Positions 1-8,141 of a stretch of DNA of 64,000 nt are shown here, piece after piece; the first letter of the stretch is position 1, and every line of letters begins with the position of its first letter. Source of the DNA: Saprospiraceae bacterium (GTDB lineage Bacteria; Bacteroidota; Bacteroidia; Chitinophagales; Saprospiraceae); assembly GCA_013214355.1 (NCBI GenBank), contig JABSSL010000006.1, forward strand, positions 1 through 64,000, in the 5' to 3' direction. The notes under the pieces were generated by a model, which saw only the letters and a list, made by a program, of their open reading frames with translations, did no database searches and was not told where the DNA came from. The position numbers were made by a program, and so were the translations under genes.

Positions 1-37
1 CTTCCAAGGGGACCGATATCACTGCAACACCAGTTCT

Positions 38-59
38 TTACCCTACAATTACCCTACAA
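38..59. repeat. 11-bp tandem duplication
   Basis: The 11-mer TTACCCTACAA occurs twice in direct succession in the AT-rich stretch before the first gene. Two copies only; no function is evident. Confidence 0.6.
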
Positions 60-63
60 TCAA

Positions 64-100
64 AATCAGCCTCCCAGAATATTATTCCGAAAGGCTGATT
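64..100 (-). terminator. Possible terminator of the kinase-cyclase gene
   Basis: A perfect 9-bp inverted repeat (AATCAGCCT / AGGCTGATT) with a 19-nt loop lies about 100 bp past the stop of the minus-strand kinase-cyclase gene. Read on the minus strand it is followed by a short T-rich stretch. The long loop makes this a modest prediction. Confidence 0.4.
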
Positions 101-201
101 CTTATGGCATTTTCAGGGACGCCCTAGCTAGTGGCTTAAAACGCAATTGTCTGGTCAATTACGCCAGCCACTTTCGGAAAAAAGAATTTGGCAAAACAAG
201 C

Positions 202-3141
202 TTATTTTACCTCCATCTTCTCCACTCCTGTCCAGCCTTGTGGCACCCCCTTCTCCAGATATCTAGAGGACTTGTTTAGAAAAAGTTTTGCAGTCGAATC
301 ATTGGGACTTTGCTTGGTGATTGCTTCGAATATTTGCCTGGCCTTCCTAAAATCCTGCCCAAAATAAGCACGGATACCTTCTTCGAACAGGCCAAGACTT
401 TGTAGTTTGGCGGTGCTCAACTCGGGGATATCTCCATCAAAACATTCGTAGATACCTAAGGCCTGGTTTTTTCCTTTCAATTGTACTTTACCAAGAAAAC
501 GGAAATGGTGATCTATATCCGTCATGCCCGCTAAGCTATCCTCGCTCAACAGAATATTGGTGCCATAATGCTTGTTAAGACTCTCCATTCTGGAAGCGGT
601 GTTCACGGTATCTGATATAGTTGCGGCATCTAACCGTTTATCATCTCCTATAATTCCCATAATGAGATTGCCAGTGTGAAAACCTATTCCGATATTGATG
701 GGTAGGCGATCTTTCCGGATGCGATCTTTATTGTAGGACTGTAGATTTTGTTGAAAAGCGATGGACGCTTTTAGCGCATCTACCGGGCTTTTCTGGAAAA
801 TGGCCATAATCGCATCACCCAGGTATTGGTTGACAAAGCCGCCATGCTGATCAATGATGGGCCCCATGCGCCGGTTGAAAGACTGAACGAATTTGAAGTT
901 CTCATCGGGTGTCATGCTTTCCGATAGGGTAGTATAAGACCGGATGTCGGAGAAGAATACGGTCACTACTTGTTCGACTTGGTCGCCGAGCTGCACTTCG
1001 GTAATGTTATCTCTGCCCAAGGTCCTTAGGAAGGCATTGGGGACAAATCGACCAGTTGCTCGATTGATATTGTGTAGGTTGAGTTGAGTTTTTACCCTGG
1101 CCAAAAACTCCTCGCGGGAAAAGGGCTTGGCTAGATAGTCATTGGCTCCAGTACTAAGCCCCTGTACTAGGTCTTTGACCATGTTTTTGGCAGTCACCAT
1201 AATGACGGGTAATTCAGACGGCAGGTATTTTTCCCTTATCTTTTCACATACCTCATAGCCAGACATTCTGGGCATCATCACATCGAGGACAACCAGATCA
1301 AAAGAACCGGAACTATCCAATACCTTAAGGGCTTCTTCCCCATTCATGGCTTTGGCTATATTGTAATGGTCGTCATCGAGGTGATTGCTCAGAACATGTT
1401 GATTGATGGGCTCATCATCGACGATAAGAATGTTAACTTGATGACCATCCGTGGGAGTGTAGGAGGTTTCGGCATGCTCTGCCAGCTGTCGACCTAGTAG
1501 TGGTAGAATCTCGCTGTCTTCATTATTGGTATCCTGGGGTGGTTTTTCTGGTAGCTGATCGCTGAGTGGGAGGGTAAAATAGAAGGTCGAGCCCTCTCCT
1601 GGCGTTGATTCTAGCCAGATCTTGCCGTGATGCAATTCAACCAATTGCTTACTGATCGACAGGCCTAGGCCAGTACCGGCAAACTCTCTGACAGTGGAAC
1701 CATCTTCCTGGTGGAAGGCTAGGAAGATAGAATCATGTTTATCCGCCGCGATACCAATACCGGTGTCCGTGATGGCTATTTTCATTTCCTGATCGCTTGG
1801 TTCTGCTGTGATTCTTACTTGCCCTTCAGTAGTAAACTTTATAGCGTTGCCGATTAGGTTATGCAGAATCTGTTGCAGGCGATCTTCATCAGCTAAAACA
1901 GGCGGTATCTTCTTGGGGATGGCATTGATCAACTTCAATTTCTTGGCTGTGGCGAGGGGTTGGCTGATACGTAAAACGACGGCTGACAAGGCGCAAAGAT
2001 CGACGGCTTTGAGTTGTAGCTGCAGTTCGGCATTTTTGAGACGGGAAAAGTCCATGATGTCGTTCACTAGGTTGCGAAGCCGTTTTCCCGCTGAGATCAG
2101 CATCGAGAGGTTTTCTTGCAGAACATCGGGCTCAAGTGTTTCTTTTTTGGATTGCATCCACTCGGCGATTCCAATAATTCCATTTAGGGGAGTTCTCAAC
2201 TCGTGTGAAGTATTGGCCAGAAATTGATCTTTGAGATGGTCGATTTCCTCCAGCCGTTGCACCCTCTGTTTTTCTATCTCTGCGAGTCTTTGTTGGCGTT
2301 TGTAGCGATATCGTTGCCATCCCGCTAGGATCAAGAAGAGGAGGACGCCTGTCAGCGCAAAAGCGAGCTTGCGGATGTTTTGCTCTTTCTCCAGTTGTAG
2401 CGCACTCTCTGCGGCATTTTTTTCTAGCTCCATGGATTCTTTTTCCAATCGCATGGTTCTACTTTCCAACTCCGCGCGCTCCTGAGCCACGCGGGCTAAT
2501 TCAGCAGCTTTTCGAAGATTTTCCTCTGTACTTTGTGCCAGTTCGCTAAGCACTGCCTCCTTTTCAGCTGAAATTTGTTCTCTTTCCTTTTCTGACAAGC
2601 TGAGCACATCGCCCTGTTGCTCAATTACTTTTTCTAGTTCGGCCAATTGTTCAGCGGACTCCTGCAAATCCATTTTTGCTGTAATCTGCCGATACATGCG
2701 ATTGATCTCAGCTTCTTTCTTGGGACGGCGGGTTAACCGATAAATGGTCTTAAGAATATCAAGGCCAGTCAATGCCGATGGGTAGTCCTTGGTTTCCCTG
2801 GCTAACCTAAGACCAGTGTTCACAATTCTGATGGCCCTGGTGTAATTACGAGTATCGCGGTAATAGATGCCCAGAAAAAAGGCACTGGTGCTTAGTCCTT
2901 TGGGATAGGGCAGTTGCTGGCTTAATCTAAAGGATTCTTCGGCATACTGCTTTGCCTGTTCAGGTTGAGAAAACTTCAGTTGATCCGCTAAGGAGTTGAG
3001 TAAATCTACCCTTTCGGTGCCTTGAGCCGTTTGGAGTTTTTCTTGTGAAGGGGTAATGGCAGTCTGTTGAGCCTGCAAATCGGGAATTGTATACACACAG
3101 AGAAGGATACAAATCCAGGATTTAAAATATACATAGGTCAT
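202..3141 (-). CDS. Hybrid histidine kinase - receiver - class III nucleotide cyclase fusion
   Basis: This is a predicted inner-membrane signalling protein that should autophosphorylate on His, pass phosphate to its own receiver and control a C-terminal cyclase. Counted from the ATG at 3141: signal peptide 1-25, TPR-like helices to about 140, coiled coil about 150-255, membrane helix about 259-275, HisKA with SHELRTPLN (His313), HATPase with GTGLGLSI, receiver with phospho-Asp620 and Lys672, then the cyclase about 720-880 with both metal Asp (732, 776) and the NTASR motif (Asn847, Arg851). The two positions that normally recognise adenine look like Gln772 and Ala840. A short TPR-like tail follows. 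A TTG at 3168 would add nine residues, but the ATG opens the cleaner signal peptide. It appears monocistronic. The cyclase product, cAMP or cGMP, cannot be told from sequence alone. Confidence 0.9.
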   Translation of the reverse strand: MTYVYFKSWICILLCVYTIPDLQAQQTAITPSQEKLQTAQGTERVDLLNSLADQLKFSQPEQAKQYAEESFRLSQQLPYPKGLSTSAFFLGIYYRDTRNYTRAIRIVNTGLRLARETKDYPSALTGLDILKTIYRLTRRPKKEAEINRMYRQITAKMDLQESAEQLAELEKVIEQQGDVLSLSEKEREQISAEKEAVLSELAQSTEENLRKAAELARVAQERAELESRTMRLEKESMELEKNAAESALQLEKEQNIRKLAFALTGVLLFLILAGWQRYRYKRQQRLAEIEKQRVQRLEEIDHLKDQFLANTSHELRTPLNGIIGIAEWMQSKKETLEPDVLQENLSMLISAGKRLRNLVNDIMDFSRLKNAELQLQLKAVDLCALSAVVLRISQPLATAKKLKLINAIPKKIPPVLADEDRLQQILHNLIGNAIKFTTEGQVRITAEPSDQEMKIAITDTGIGIAADKHDSIFLAFHQEDGSTVREFAGTGLGLSISKQLVELHHGKIWLESTPGEGSTFYFTLPLSDQLPEKPPQDTNNEDSEILPLLGRQLAEHAETSYTPTDGHQVNILIVDDEPINQHVLSNHLDDDHYNIAKAMNGEEALKVLDSSGSFDLVVLDVMMPRMSGYEVCEKIREKYLPSELPVIMVTAKNMVKDLVQGLSTGANDYLAKPFSREEFLARVKTQLNLHNINRATGRFVPNAFLRTLGRDNITEVQLGDQVEQVVTVFFSDIRSYTTLSESMTPDENFKFVQSFNRRMGPIIDQHGGFVNQYLGDAIMAIFQKSPVDALKASIAFQQNLQSYNKDRIRKDRLPINIGIGFHTGNLIMGIIGDDKRLDAATISDTVNTASRMESLNKHYGTNILLSEDSLAGMTDIDHHFRFLGKVQLKGKNQALGIYECFDGDIPELSTAKLQSLGLFEEGIRAYFGQDFRKARQIFEAITKQSPNDSTAKLFLNKSSRYLEKGVPQGWTGVEKMEVK

Positions 3142-3379
3142 AACTGGGCTAGCGGTTTTAGGCGTCAATAACTGATGTTTCTCTACCTTCTTTGACAGAA
3201 GAAAAATTCAAACCTATACGGCCTTTTTATCAGTAATTGCCTGGTCAAATCTCTCAAATGGAAATTCAAATGGGTTGATAAGGCTAGGAAATGGACTTAT
3301 CTAGATGGTCAAGCAATTGTGTCTTAAACCACTAGGAGATGTTAATGTTAATCCGTTGTGAAATAGGTTGTGGCTGGAA

Positions 3380-4696
3380 TTACGTAATCGCTGAAAAAGA
3401 TTTTTGCAGTAGATCCAATGCCATCTGGATATCATCTTCGGTAGCAGTCATCGGAGGAGCAATGCGCATCACGTTTCCGTACAATCCTCCTTTACCAATC
3501 AGTAATCCATGCTTTTTAGCAGCATCCATTAATTGAGCGGCAGCTTTTGGAGCAGGTTCTTTGCTTTGTAGATCTTTTACCAATTCCAAGCCTTGCATAA
3601 GACCTTTTCCCCTCACGTCTCCGATGATAGAGAATTGTTCTTGGAGGCGATCTAGCCCAGCTCGCAATTGTTTTCCTAAAGTAGCAGAACGGTCAGGAGT
3701 GGCCTCATTTTCCAATACGTCCATCACACCTAAGGAGGCGGCACAGGCGACGGGGTTTCCACCGAAGGTACTGATCGTTAAGCCAGCTTTCAATGTACTT
3801 TCTGCGATATCCTTGGTAGTCATCGTATTGCCGAGTGGAAAGCCATTGGCTATGCCTTTGGCCATGGTCATGATATCGGGTTCGACACCGCTATGTTCTA
3901 TACCGAACCATTTATTGCCGGTTCGACCAAATCCAGTTTGTACTTCATCGCTGATGAAGAGGCCTCCATAATGCTTAATGATTTGATGCGCAGTTTTGAT
4001 ATAGTCGTCCGGAGCGGTGATAAAGCCGCCGACCCCTTGGATGGGTTCCATAATGAAAGCCGCGATCTTTCCAGAGGTGGTCGTCCGAATAACTTCCTCG
4101 ATGTCCTCAGCACAAGCCACCCCACAGGAAGGATATTTGAGCTTTAATGGACAACGATAGCAGTAGGGGTTCAAAGCATGCTTTACTCCTGCGAAATGGG
4201 TTCCTCCAGTCCTCCACGATCCTACCGCGGTGAGACTCATTCCTAAGGCAGATCGGCCACTGTACCCATGGCGCAACGCGACAACTTCCTGATGTCCGGT
4301 ATGTGTTTGGGCCAGGAAAATAGCCGTTTCATTGGCGTCTGTTCCAGAGGTAGTGAAATAGGATACTTGGATATCTCCAGGGGCCAGTTGCGCTAATTTC
4401 TCCGCTAGATTAAGGTGAGATTCATTTGGGTATAGGGTAGAAGAGTGAATGATCTTTTCAGTCTGTTCTTTTACTCGCCGCGTTACTTCCGGACGATTGT
4501 GGCCGACGCTAGTTGTTAAGATTCCACCAAAGAAATCTAGATACTCATTACCTTCTACATCCCAAACCCGAAGACCTTCCCCTCGATCTAAAGGAAGAGG
4601 TTCTGTGTAGTAAAGCAGGTGGTTAGGGAATAGATATTCTTTCTGCTTTTTAAGAAGCGTTTCCTTTTTCTGATCGGTCATTTTATCCAGTTCCAT
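3380..4696 (-). CDS. Class III PLP-dependent aminotransferase
   Basis: This is a fold-type I aminotransferase of the class III (omega/ornithine/GABA) group, 438 aa, the usual length. It should move an amino group between an amino acid or amine and a keto acid in the cytosol. Visible features are the TSGTDANE phosphate-binding loop (about 116), SDEVQ with the pyridine-N Asp (about 250) and the Schiff-base Lys about 280 in MAKGIANGFPLG. A four-Cys insert sits at about 179-195 (CYRC...CGVAC). Overall it resembles alanine-glyoxylate/GABA aminotransferases, but the substrate cannot be assigned. It lies 78 bp downstream of a receiver-like gene on the same strand and could be cotranscribed. Confidence 0.88.
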   Translation of the reverse strand: MELDKMTDQKKETLLKKQKEYLFPNHLLYYTEPLPLDRGEGLRVWDVEGNEYLDFFGGILTTSVGHNRPEVTRRVKEQTEKIIHSSTLYPNESHLNLAEKLAQLAPGDIQVSYFTTSGTDANETAIFLAQTHTGHQEVVALRHGYSGRSALGMSLTAVGSWRTGGTHFAGVKHALNPYCYRCPLKLKYPSCGVACAEDIEEVIRTTTSGKIAAFIMEPIQGVGGFITAPDDYIKTAHQIIKHYGGLFISDEVQTGFGRTGNKWFGIEHSGVEPDIMTMAKGIANGFPLGNTMTTKDIAESTLKAGLTISTFGGNPVACAASLGVMDVLENEATPDRSATLGKQLRAGLDRLQEQFSIIGDVRGKGLMQGLELVKDLQSKEPAPKAAAQLMDAAKKHGLLIGKGGLYGNVMRIAPPMTATEDDIQMALDLLQKSFSAIT

Positions 4697-4774
4697 CGGT
4701 GGAGATTAGGTGAAGTAGTAATGAATGCTTATCTCAATATAGTGAACTTGCAGAAAAACCTCATTCGCTCGACC

Positions 4775-5197
4775 TTAAAAAGAATCCAAGAACTGTTGAT
4801 ATTTGCTTCTGGTGAGTAAGGAAGAGCGTTTGACTTCTTGCAGTGCTCGGCCCAATTGTATAGCTGTGTATGGTTTCAATAGAAAAAAGCTATGCCTTGC
4901 CTGCTTGCGCAGCTGATCCACTTCCAATAGGGAAGCACAACAAAGAAAAAGAATAGGGAGCTGATACAGGAATTCAAAAATCCGTATTTGTTGAAGCTCT
5001 TCTTTAGAAATAGGCCCATTTAAGTCTACGATCACCAATTCTGGCCTTGGGCCTTCACGATCAATAGCCAGAATGGCGTCCCCTACCTCTTCACATTGAT
5101 CGAACAAGTGATAGTCCCAACGCTGGATCAATCCTTGGATCATCCTGCTGGTAATTGGGTTTTGCTCAATCAATAGTATGGAAGTGGGACTTTGCAT
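4775..5197 (-). CDS. Atypical stand-alone response-regulator receiver
   Basis: This is a 140-aa protein consisting only of a CheY-like receiver fold. The phospho-acceptor Asp58 (VIVDLNG) and the conserved Lys108 (LLKPY) are present. The usual acidic pair of beta-1 is Glu11-Gln12, and the Thr/Ser switch position lies in FLCCAS, where Cys or Ser could take the role. Weakened Mg2+ binding suggests slow or phosphorylation-independent signalling (inference). It follows the HisKA_2 kinase by 83 bp on the same strand and may act as its phospho-relay partner or a phosphate sink. No output domain is present. Confidence 0.7.
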   Translation of the reverse strand: MQSPTSILLIEQNPITSRMIQGLIQRWDYHLFDQCEEVGDAILAIDREGPRPELVIVDLNGPISKEELQQIRIFEFLYQLPILFLCCASLLEVDQLRKQARHSFFLLKPYTAIQLGRALQEVKRSSLLTRSKYQQFLDSF

Positions 5198-5280
5198 GGC
5201 TGCTAAAGTACTGGATCAGCTGAATTTAGCGGAGAGGATTTAAGTAAGCGACAGGAATTGTAAGTAAAGGGGGCCTGAGC

Positions 5281-7050
5281 TTATTGCAAGGTATATCTTT
5301 GAAAGTAGATCGTTGTGCAATATCCCTCCTCTGCGTTGGTCTGTATCTTTCCTTTTAGCTTTTTGCTAAGAATCTTGATCAGATCTGTACCAAAGGAAGT
5401 CGATTCCGAAGGCTCGATGATAGCGTTCTTTCCAAGACCGTCATCAGCTACCTTTAGGCATAAAGTTTTGCTAGGATTGATCCACAATCGGATCGTAATT
5501 TGACCAGATCGATCATCTGGGAAGGCATGTTTTAGGGAATTGGTTACTAGTTCATTGATGATAAGGCCGAGTGGAATGGCGGAGTCGACATCTATGGGTG
5601 GTACTTGGACATCTACCTGTAACTGGACTTTGCCAACTTTGCCAAAGGAATCCAAAAGATGATCCGTAAGGTCTACAACGTACTCCTTCATGTCCACTGC
5701 AGCCAGGTTTTCGCCCATGTACAATTTCTGGTGAATCAAACCCATAGATTGCACTCTATTTCGTCCTTCAGTAACAGCATCCAAGGCGGCGGGATCAGCG
5801 ATGTAATCGGATTGCAAACTCAGAAGACTCGATAATACTTGTAGGTTATTCTTTACCCGGTGGTGGATCTCTTTGATCAAAAAGGCCTTTTCTTCATTGC
5901 TCTTCTCGAGTAGCTCATTTTGCCTGCGTTTGTTTCGGTAGGCCCACCAAAGGATACCTGCTATAATCAAGATTAGACCTAGTGATCCAAGGGAGTAGAA
6001 TAGTTGTTGTTGTCTTTGCCTAAGTAGCCCCTCGGTTTGTTCAGTTTCAAATTTCACTCTAACCTCTTTGAGGTTTCGATCAGCCTCAATATTGTATATA
6101 CTATCTTCTAGCTCTTCATAGATCTGGACATTTTTAAAAGCAGCTTCGTACTGATCTGAACCTGCGTAAGCAATGTATAGTGATTCGTACAAGTCGATGT
6201 AATCGCCCATCACATCATTTCCGTCATTTTTATACTGATCAATTATCTCTTCCAACATGGGGATGGCTTGCTCATATTTTCCCCAACTTACATACAGGCC
6301 AGCTAAATCTCTTCTTGCTTCCACCTCATCCAAGTCATAACCGGATTCGATAGCATACTTTCTGCTTATGAGGTAGTCACTTTCAGCTCTAGCATAGTTG
6401 CCAAAGGCTGCATGTAGCCGGCCACGGAGATTGTATGATCCGGATAAATGACTTTTGTCTTCCATAAGGGCAACCACCTCAATGGCCTTGTTAGCGTAAA
6501 ATAGTCCCATGGTACTATCCCCCATATCTAGGTAATATCCCACATATCGCCTATACAGGTTGCTCAGGTCTTTGGGGACATTCTCTGGTTCTAAGAGCGT
6601 TTTCGCTTCGTCGAGGAAGGGAAGGGCTGCCTCTGTGGTCCCTTCCAGAAGGTGCGTATAGCCAACATCGACGAGGGCCAGGCCCGCTCCGGTGGCATCA
6701 TCAATTTCTTTGTATAATTCAGCTGCTGCCAGACTATGATGTAAAGCCTTGTCGTAGAAAGGTATAATAATGTATAACCAGGCTAAAGCGGCATGGAGTT
6801 GCCCTTGTGCTGGCTTGTCCAGGAGCTCAATTTGGGAGAGCGAACTTTCCAAGTAAAGTTGGGCAGTATCTACTATATCAATATCGGTGTACACCTCACC
6901 AATGGTGAGCTCCAATTCTGCGATGTTCCTTGCTAGATTATTTTCTTTGGCGAGGGTCAGTGCTTTTTCAGCTTGTATCTTGGCGTTGGGATCGAAATAA
7001 GCATCCAACAAACGGATCATGCTATCGATCTGGCTTAACTTTTTGGGCAA
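5281..7050 (-). CDS. TPR-containing HisKA_2 sensor histidine kinase (main part of an amber-interrupted gene)
   Basis: This is a sensor kinase with about 300 residues of TPR-like helical repeats, one membrane helix (about 350-370, SLGLILIIAGILWWAY), a HisKA_2 dimerisation domain with the phospho-His in IHHRVKNNLQ, and a HATPase domain (LIINELVTNSLKHAF, ADDGLG). In this family the N-terminal repeats normally lie in the periplasm behind a signal peptide. Here the signal peptide is encoded in the same frame just upstream but is cut off by TAG at 7066-7068, so the readable ORF begins at a TTG (7050). The intended gene is probably 5281-7176, overlapping the LytTR regulator stop by one base (TGATG), so the two form a translationally coupled two-component pair. 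The TTG product would lack export and may be non-functional. Confidence 0.82.
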   Translation of the reverse strand: MPKKLSQIDSMIRLLDAYFDPNAKIQAEKALTLAKENNLARNIAELELTIGEVYTDIDIVDTAQLYLESSLSQIELLDKPAQGQLHAALAWLYIIIPFYDKALHHSLAAAELYKEIDDATGAGLALVDVGYTHLLEGTTEAALPFLDEAKTLLEPENVPKDLSNLYRRYVGYYLDMGDSTMGLFYANKAIEVVALMEDKSHLSGSYNLRGRLHAAFGNYARAESDYLISRKYAIESGYDLDEVEARRDLAGLYVSWGKYEQAIPMLEEIIDQYKNDGNDVMGDYIDLYESLYIAYAGSDQYEAAFKNVQIYEELEDSIYNIEADRNLKEVRVKFETEQTEGLLRQRQQQLFYSLGSLGLILIIAGILWWAYRNKRRQNELLEKSNEEKAFLIKEIHHRVKNNLQVLSSLLSLQSDYIADPAALDAVTEGRNRVQSMGLIHQKLYMGENLAAVDMKEYVVDLTDHLLDSFGKVGKVQLQVDVQVPPIDVDSAIPLGLIINELVTNSLKHAFPDDRSGQITIRLWINPSKTLCLKVADDGLGKNAIIEPSESTSFGTDLIKILSKKLKGKIQTNAEEGYCTTIYFQRYTLQ

Positions 7051-7065
7051 AGGAATATCAGTAGC

Positions 7066-7176
7066 CTAGGCTTGATCAAACTCAGCTGCGCTCGGTGTTT
7101 GCGCAGATACACCAATAGTAACTATAAGCGTTAGAAATAGGAGGGAGAGTCGTGGCAAAAACTTCGACTCCATCAT
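7066..7176 (-). pseudogene. Detached signal-peptide start of the HisKA_2 kinase, ending in amber
   Basis: The ATG at 7176 overlaps the stop of the LytTR gene and opens 36 codons that encode a typical signal peptide (a basic start, then a hydrophobic run ending GVSAQT). The reading frame then meets TAG at 7066-7068 and continues without further interruption (ATDIPLPKKLSQ) into the kinase. A single CAG-to-TAG change would explain the break. It could be a real nonsense mutation, a sequencing error or, less likely, a readthrough codon. Confidence 0.8.
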
Positions 7177-7913
7177 CACAGTTTATTGATACTTTTAAAT
7201 AACTCTTCTCTATAAGATCGCCCCACCGGGATCATCTTTTGTCCAATCATCACATAGCTGTCACCAATCTTTTCAATATGCTGCAAGTGTACAATGTAGG
7301 ATCTATGAATGCGCTTCAGGGGCTCGTGCTGAACGGATTGTGTGAATTTTTTCAGGGTACTAACAATGAGATGACTAGCATCCTTGGTTTTGATCGTACA
7401 GTAGCAGCTATCCGCTTCTATATATTGTATGTCATCTAGTCTGATTTTAACCAAATGTTCCTTGGACTTTACAAAGATGCTCTTGTTTACATTGTAGGTT
7501 AGGGTCTCTTCCTCCGATTGTTCGATGGCTTCTGGACTAGGAGATTGATCCATAAAAGCTAGGTCGATGCTGTGTTTGATATCCGTTAATCTGAATGGTT
7601 TGGAGAGAAAGCCATGCGGCTGGGTCAGCTTGGCGCGATTGAAGGTGCGCTCATCGGTGTTGGAGGTGAGGTAAATGATCGGAATAGGAGCTATTCGGCT
7701 GATCATATGTGCCGTATCCACGCCATCCAAATCTCCTTCCAATTGAATATCCATCAATACGAGATCTGGAGCTTCCTGCTTTATCAAGTCCAAGGCCTCC
7801 TCCCCAGAATCAACGGCTTCCATGACCTCATAGCCCATTTTCTTCATGGATCGCTCTAGGTCAGCAGCAATAATTGGATCGTCTTCCACAATCAGTAATT
7901 TGATTTGCTCCAT
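7176..7913 (-). CDS. LytTR-family response regulator
   Basis: This is a cytoplasmic transcription regulator with an N-terminal receiver (acidic EDD, phospho-Asp55 in VLMDIQL, Lys in LSKPF) and a C-terminal LytTR DNA-binding domain (about 145-245, with IRLDDIQYIEAD and KRIHRSYIVHL). An ATG nine codons upstream (7940) also exists, but a perfect Bacteroidota -7 box lies directly before it (7942-7949), which places the transcription start inside those codons; the ATG at 7913 is therefore preferred. The stop overlaps the start of the HisKA_2 kinase gene, so this is the cognate pair. DNA targets are unknown. Confidence 0.92.
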   Translation of the reverse strand: MEQIKLLIVEDDPIIAADLERSMKKMGYEVMEAVDSGEEALDLIKQEAPDLVLMDIQLEGDLDGVDTAHMISRIAPIPIIYLTSNTDERTFNRAKLTQPHGFLSKPFRLTDIKHSIDLAFMDQSPSPEAIEQSEEETLTYNVNKSIFVKSKEHLVKIRLDDIQYIEADSCYCTIKTKDASHLIVSTLKKFTQSVQHEPLKRIHRSYIVHLQHIEKIGDSYVMIGQKMIPVGRSYREELFKSINKL

Positions 7914-7941
7914 CGTTTGGGTTGTTGGCGTGAAATTCATT

Positions 7942-7949
7942 CAAATATA
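7942..7949 (-). promoter_or_regulatory. -7 box of the LytTR/kinase operon
   Basis: On the minus strand this reads TATATTTG, a perfect match to the Bacteroidota -7 consensus TAnnTTTG. No well-spaced -33 TTG is evident. Its position argues for the 7913 start of the LytTR gene. Confidence 0.55.
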
Positions 7950-8000
7950 ATCTTCTTGTACAAATCTCGTGGACAATCATAAAATGAGATGAATAAGTGC

Positions 8001-8021
8001 CACTGACGATAACTGTCAGTG
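8001..8021. promoter_or_regulatory. Palindrome upstream of the LytTR operon
   Basis: A perfect 7-bp inverted repeat CACTGAC-N7-GTCAGTG lies about 55-75 bp upstream of the predicted -7 box of the LytTR/kinase operon. It could be an operator. LytTR proteins usually bind direct repeats, so another regulator may be involved. Confidence 0.35.
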
Positions 8022-8095
8022 AAGCGTTGAATTTCATTTTAGAGTGTCTCGAAACACAAGATTTGTCTAAGAATCAAACACAATAAGAACCAAAA

Positions 8096-8125
8096 GGCTG
8101 AGTACCCAGTGGTGAGTACTCAGCC
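8096..8125 (-). terminator. Rho-independent terminator of the HYR/T9SS gene
   Basis: A perfect 10-bp stem (GGCTGAGTAC / GTACTCAGCC) with a 10-nt loop starts 16 bp past the stop of the minus-strand HYR gene. On that strand it is followed by TTTTGG. Confidence 0.75.
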
Positions 8126-8141
8126 AAAAGCTCGGTATAGA

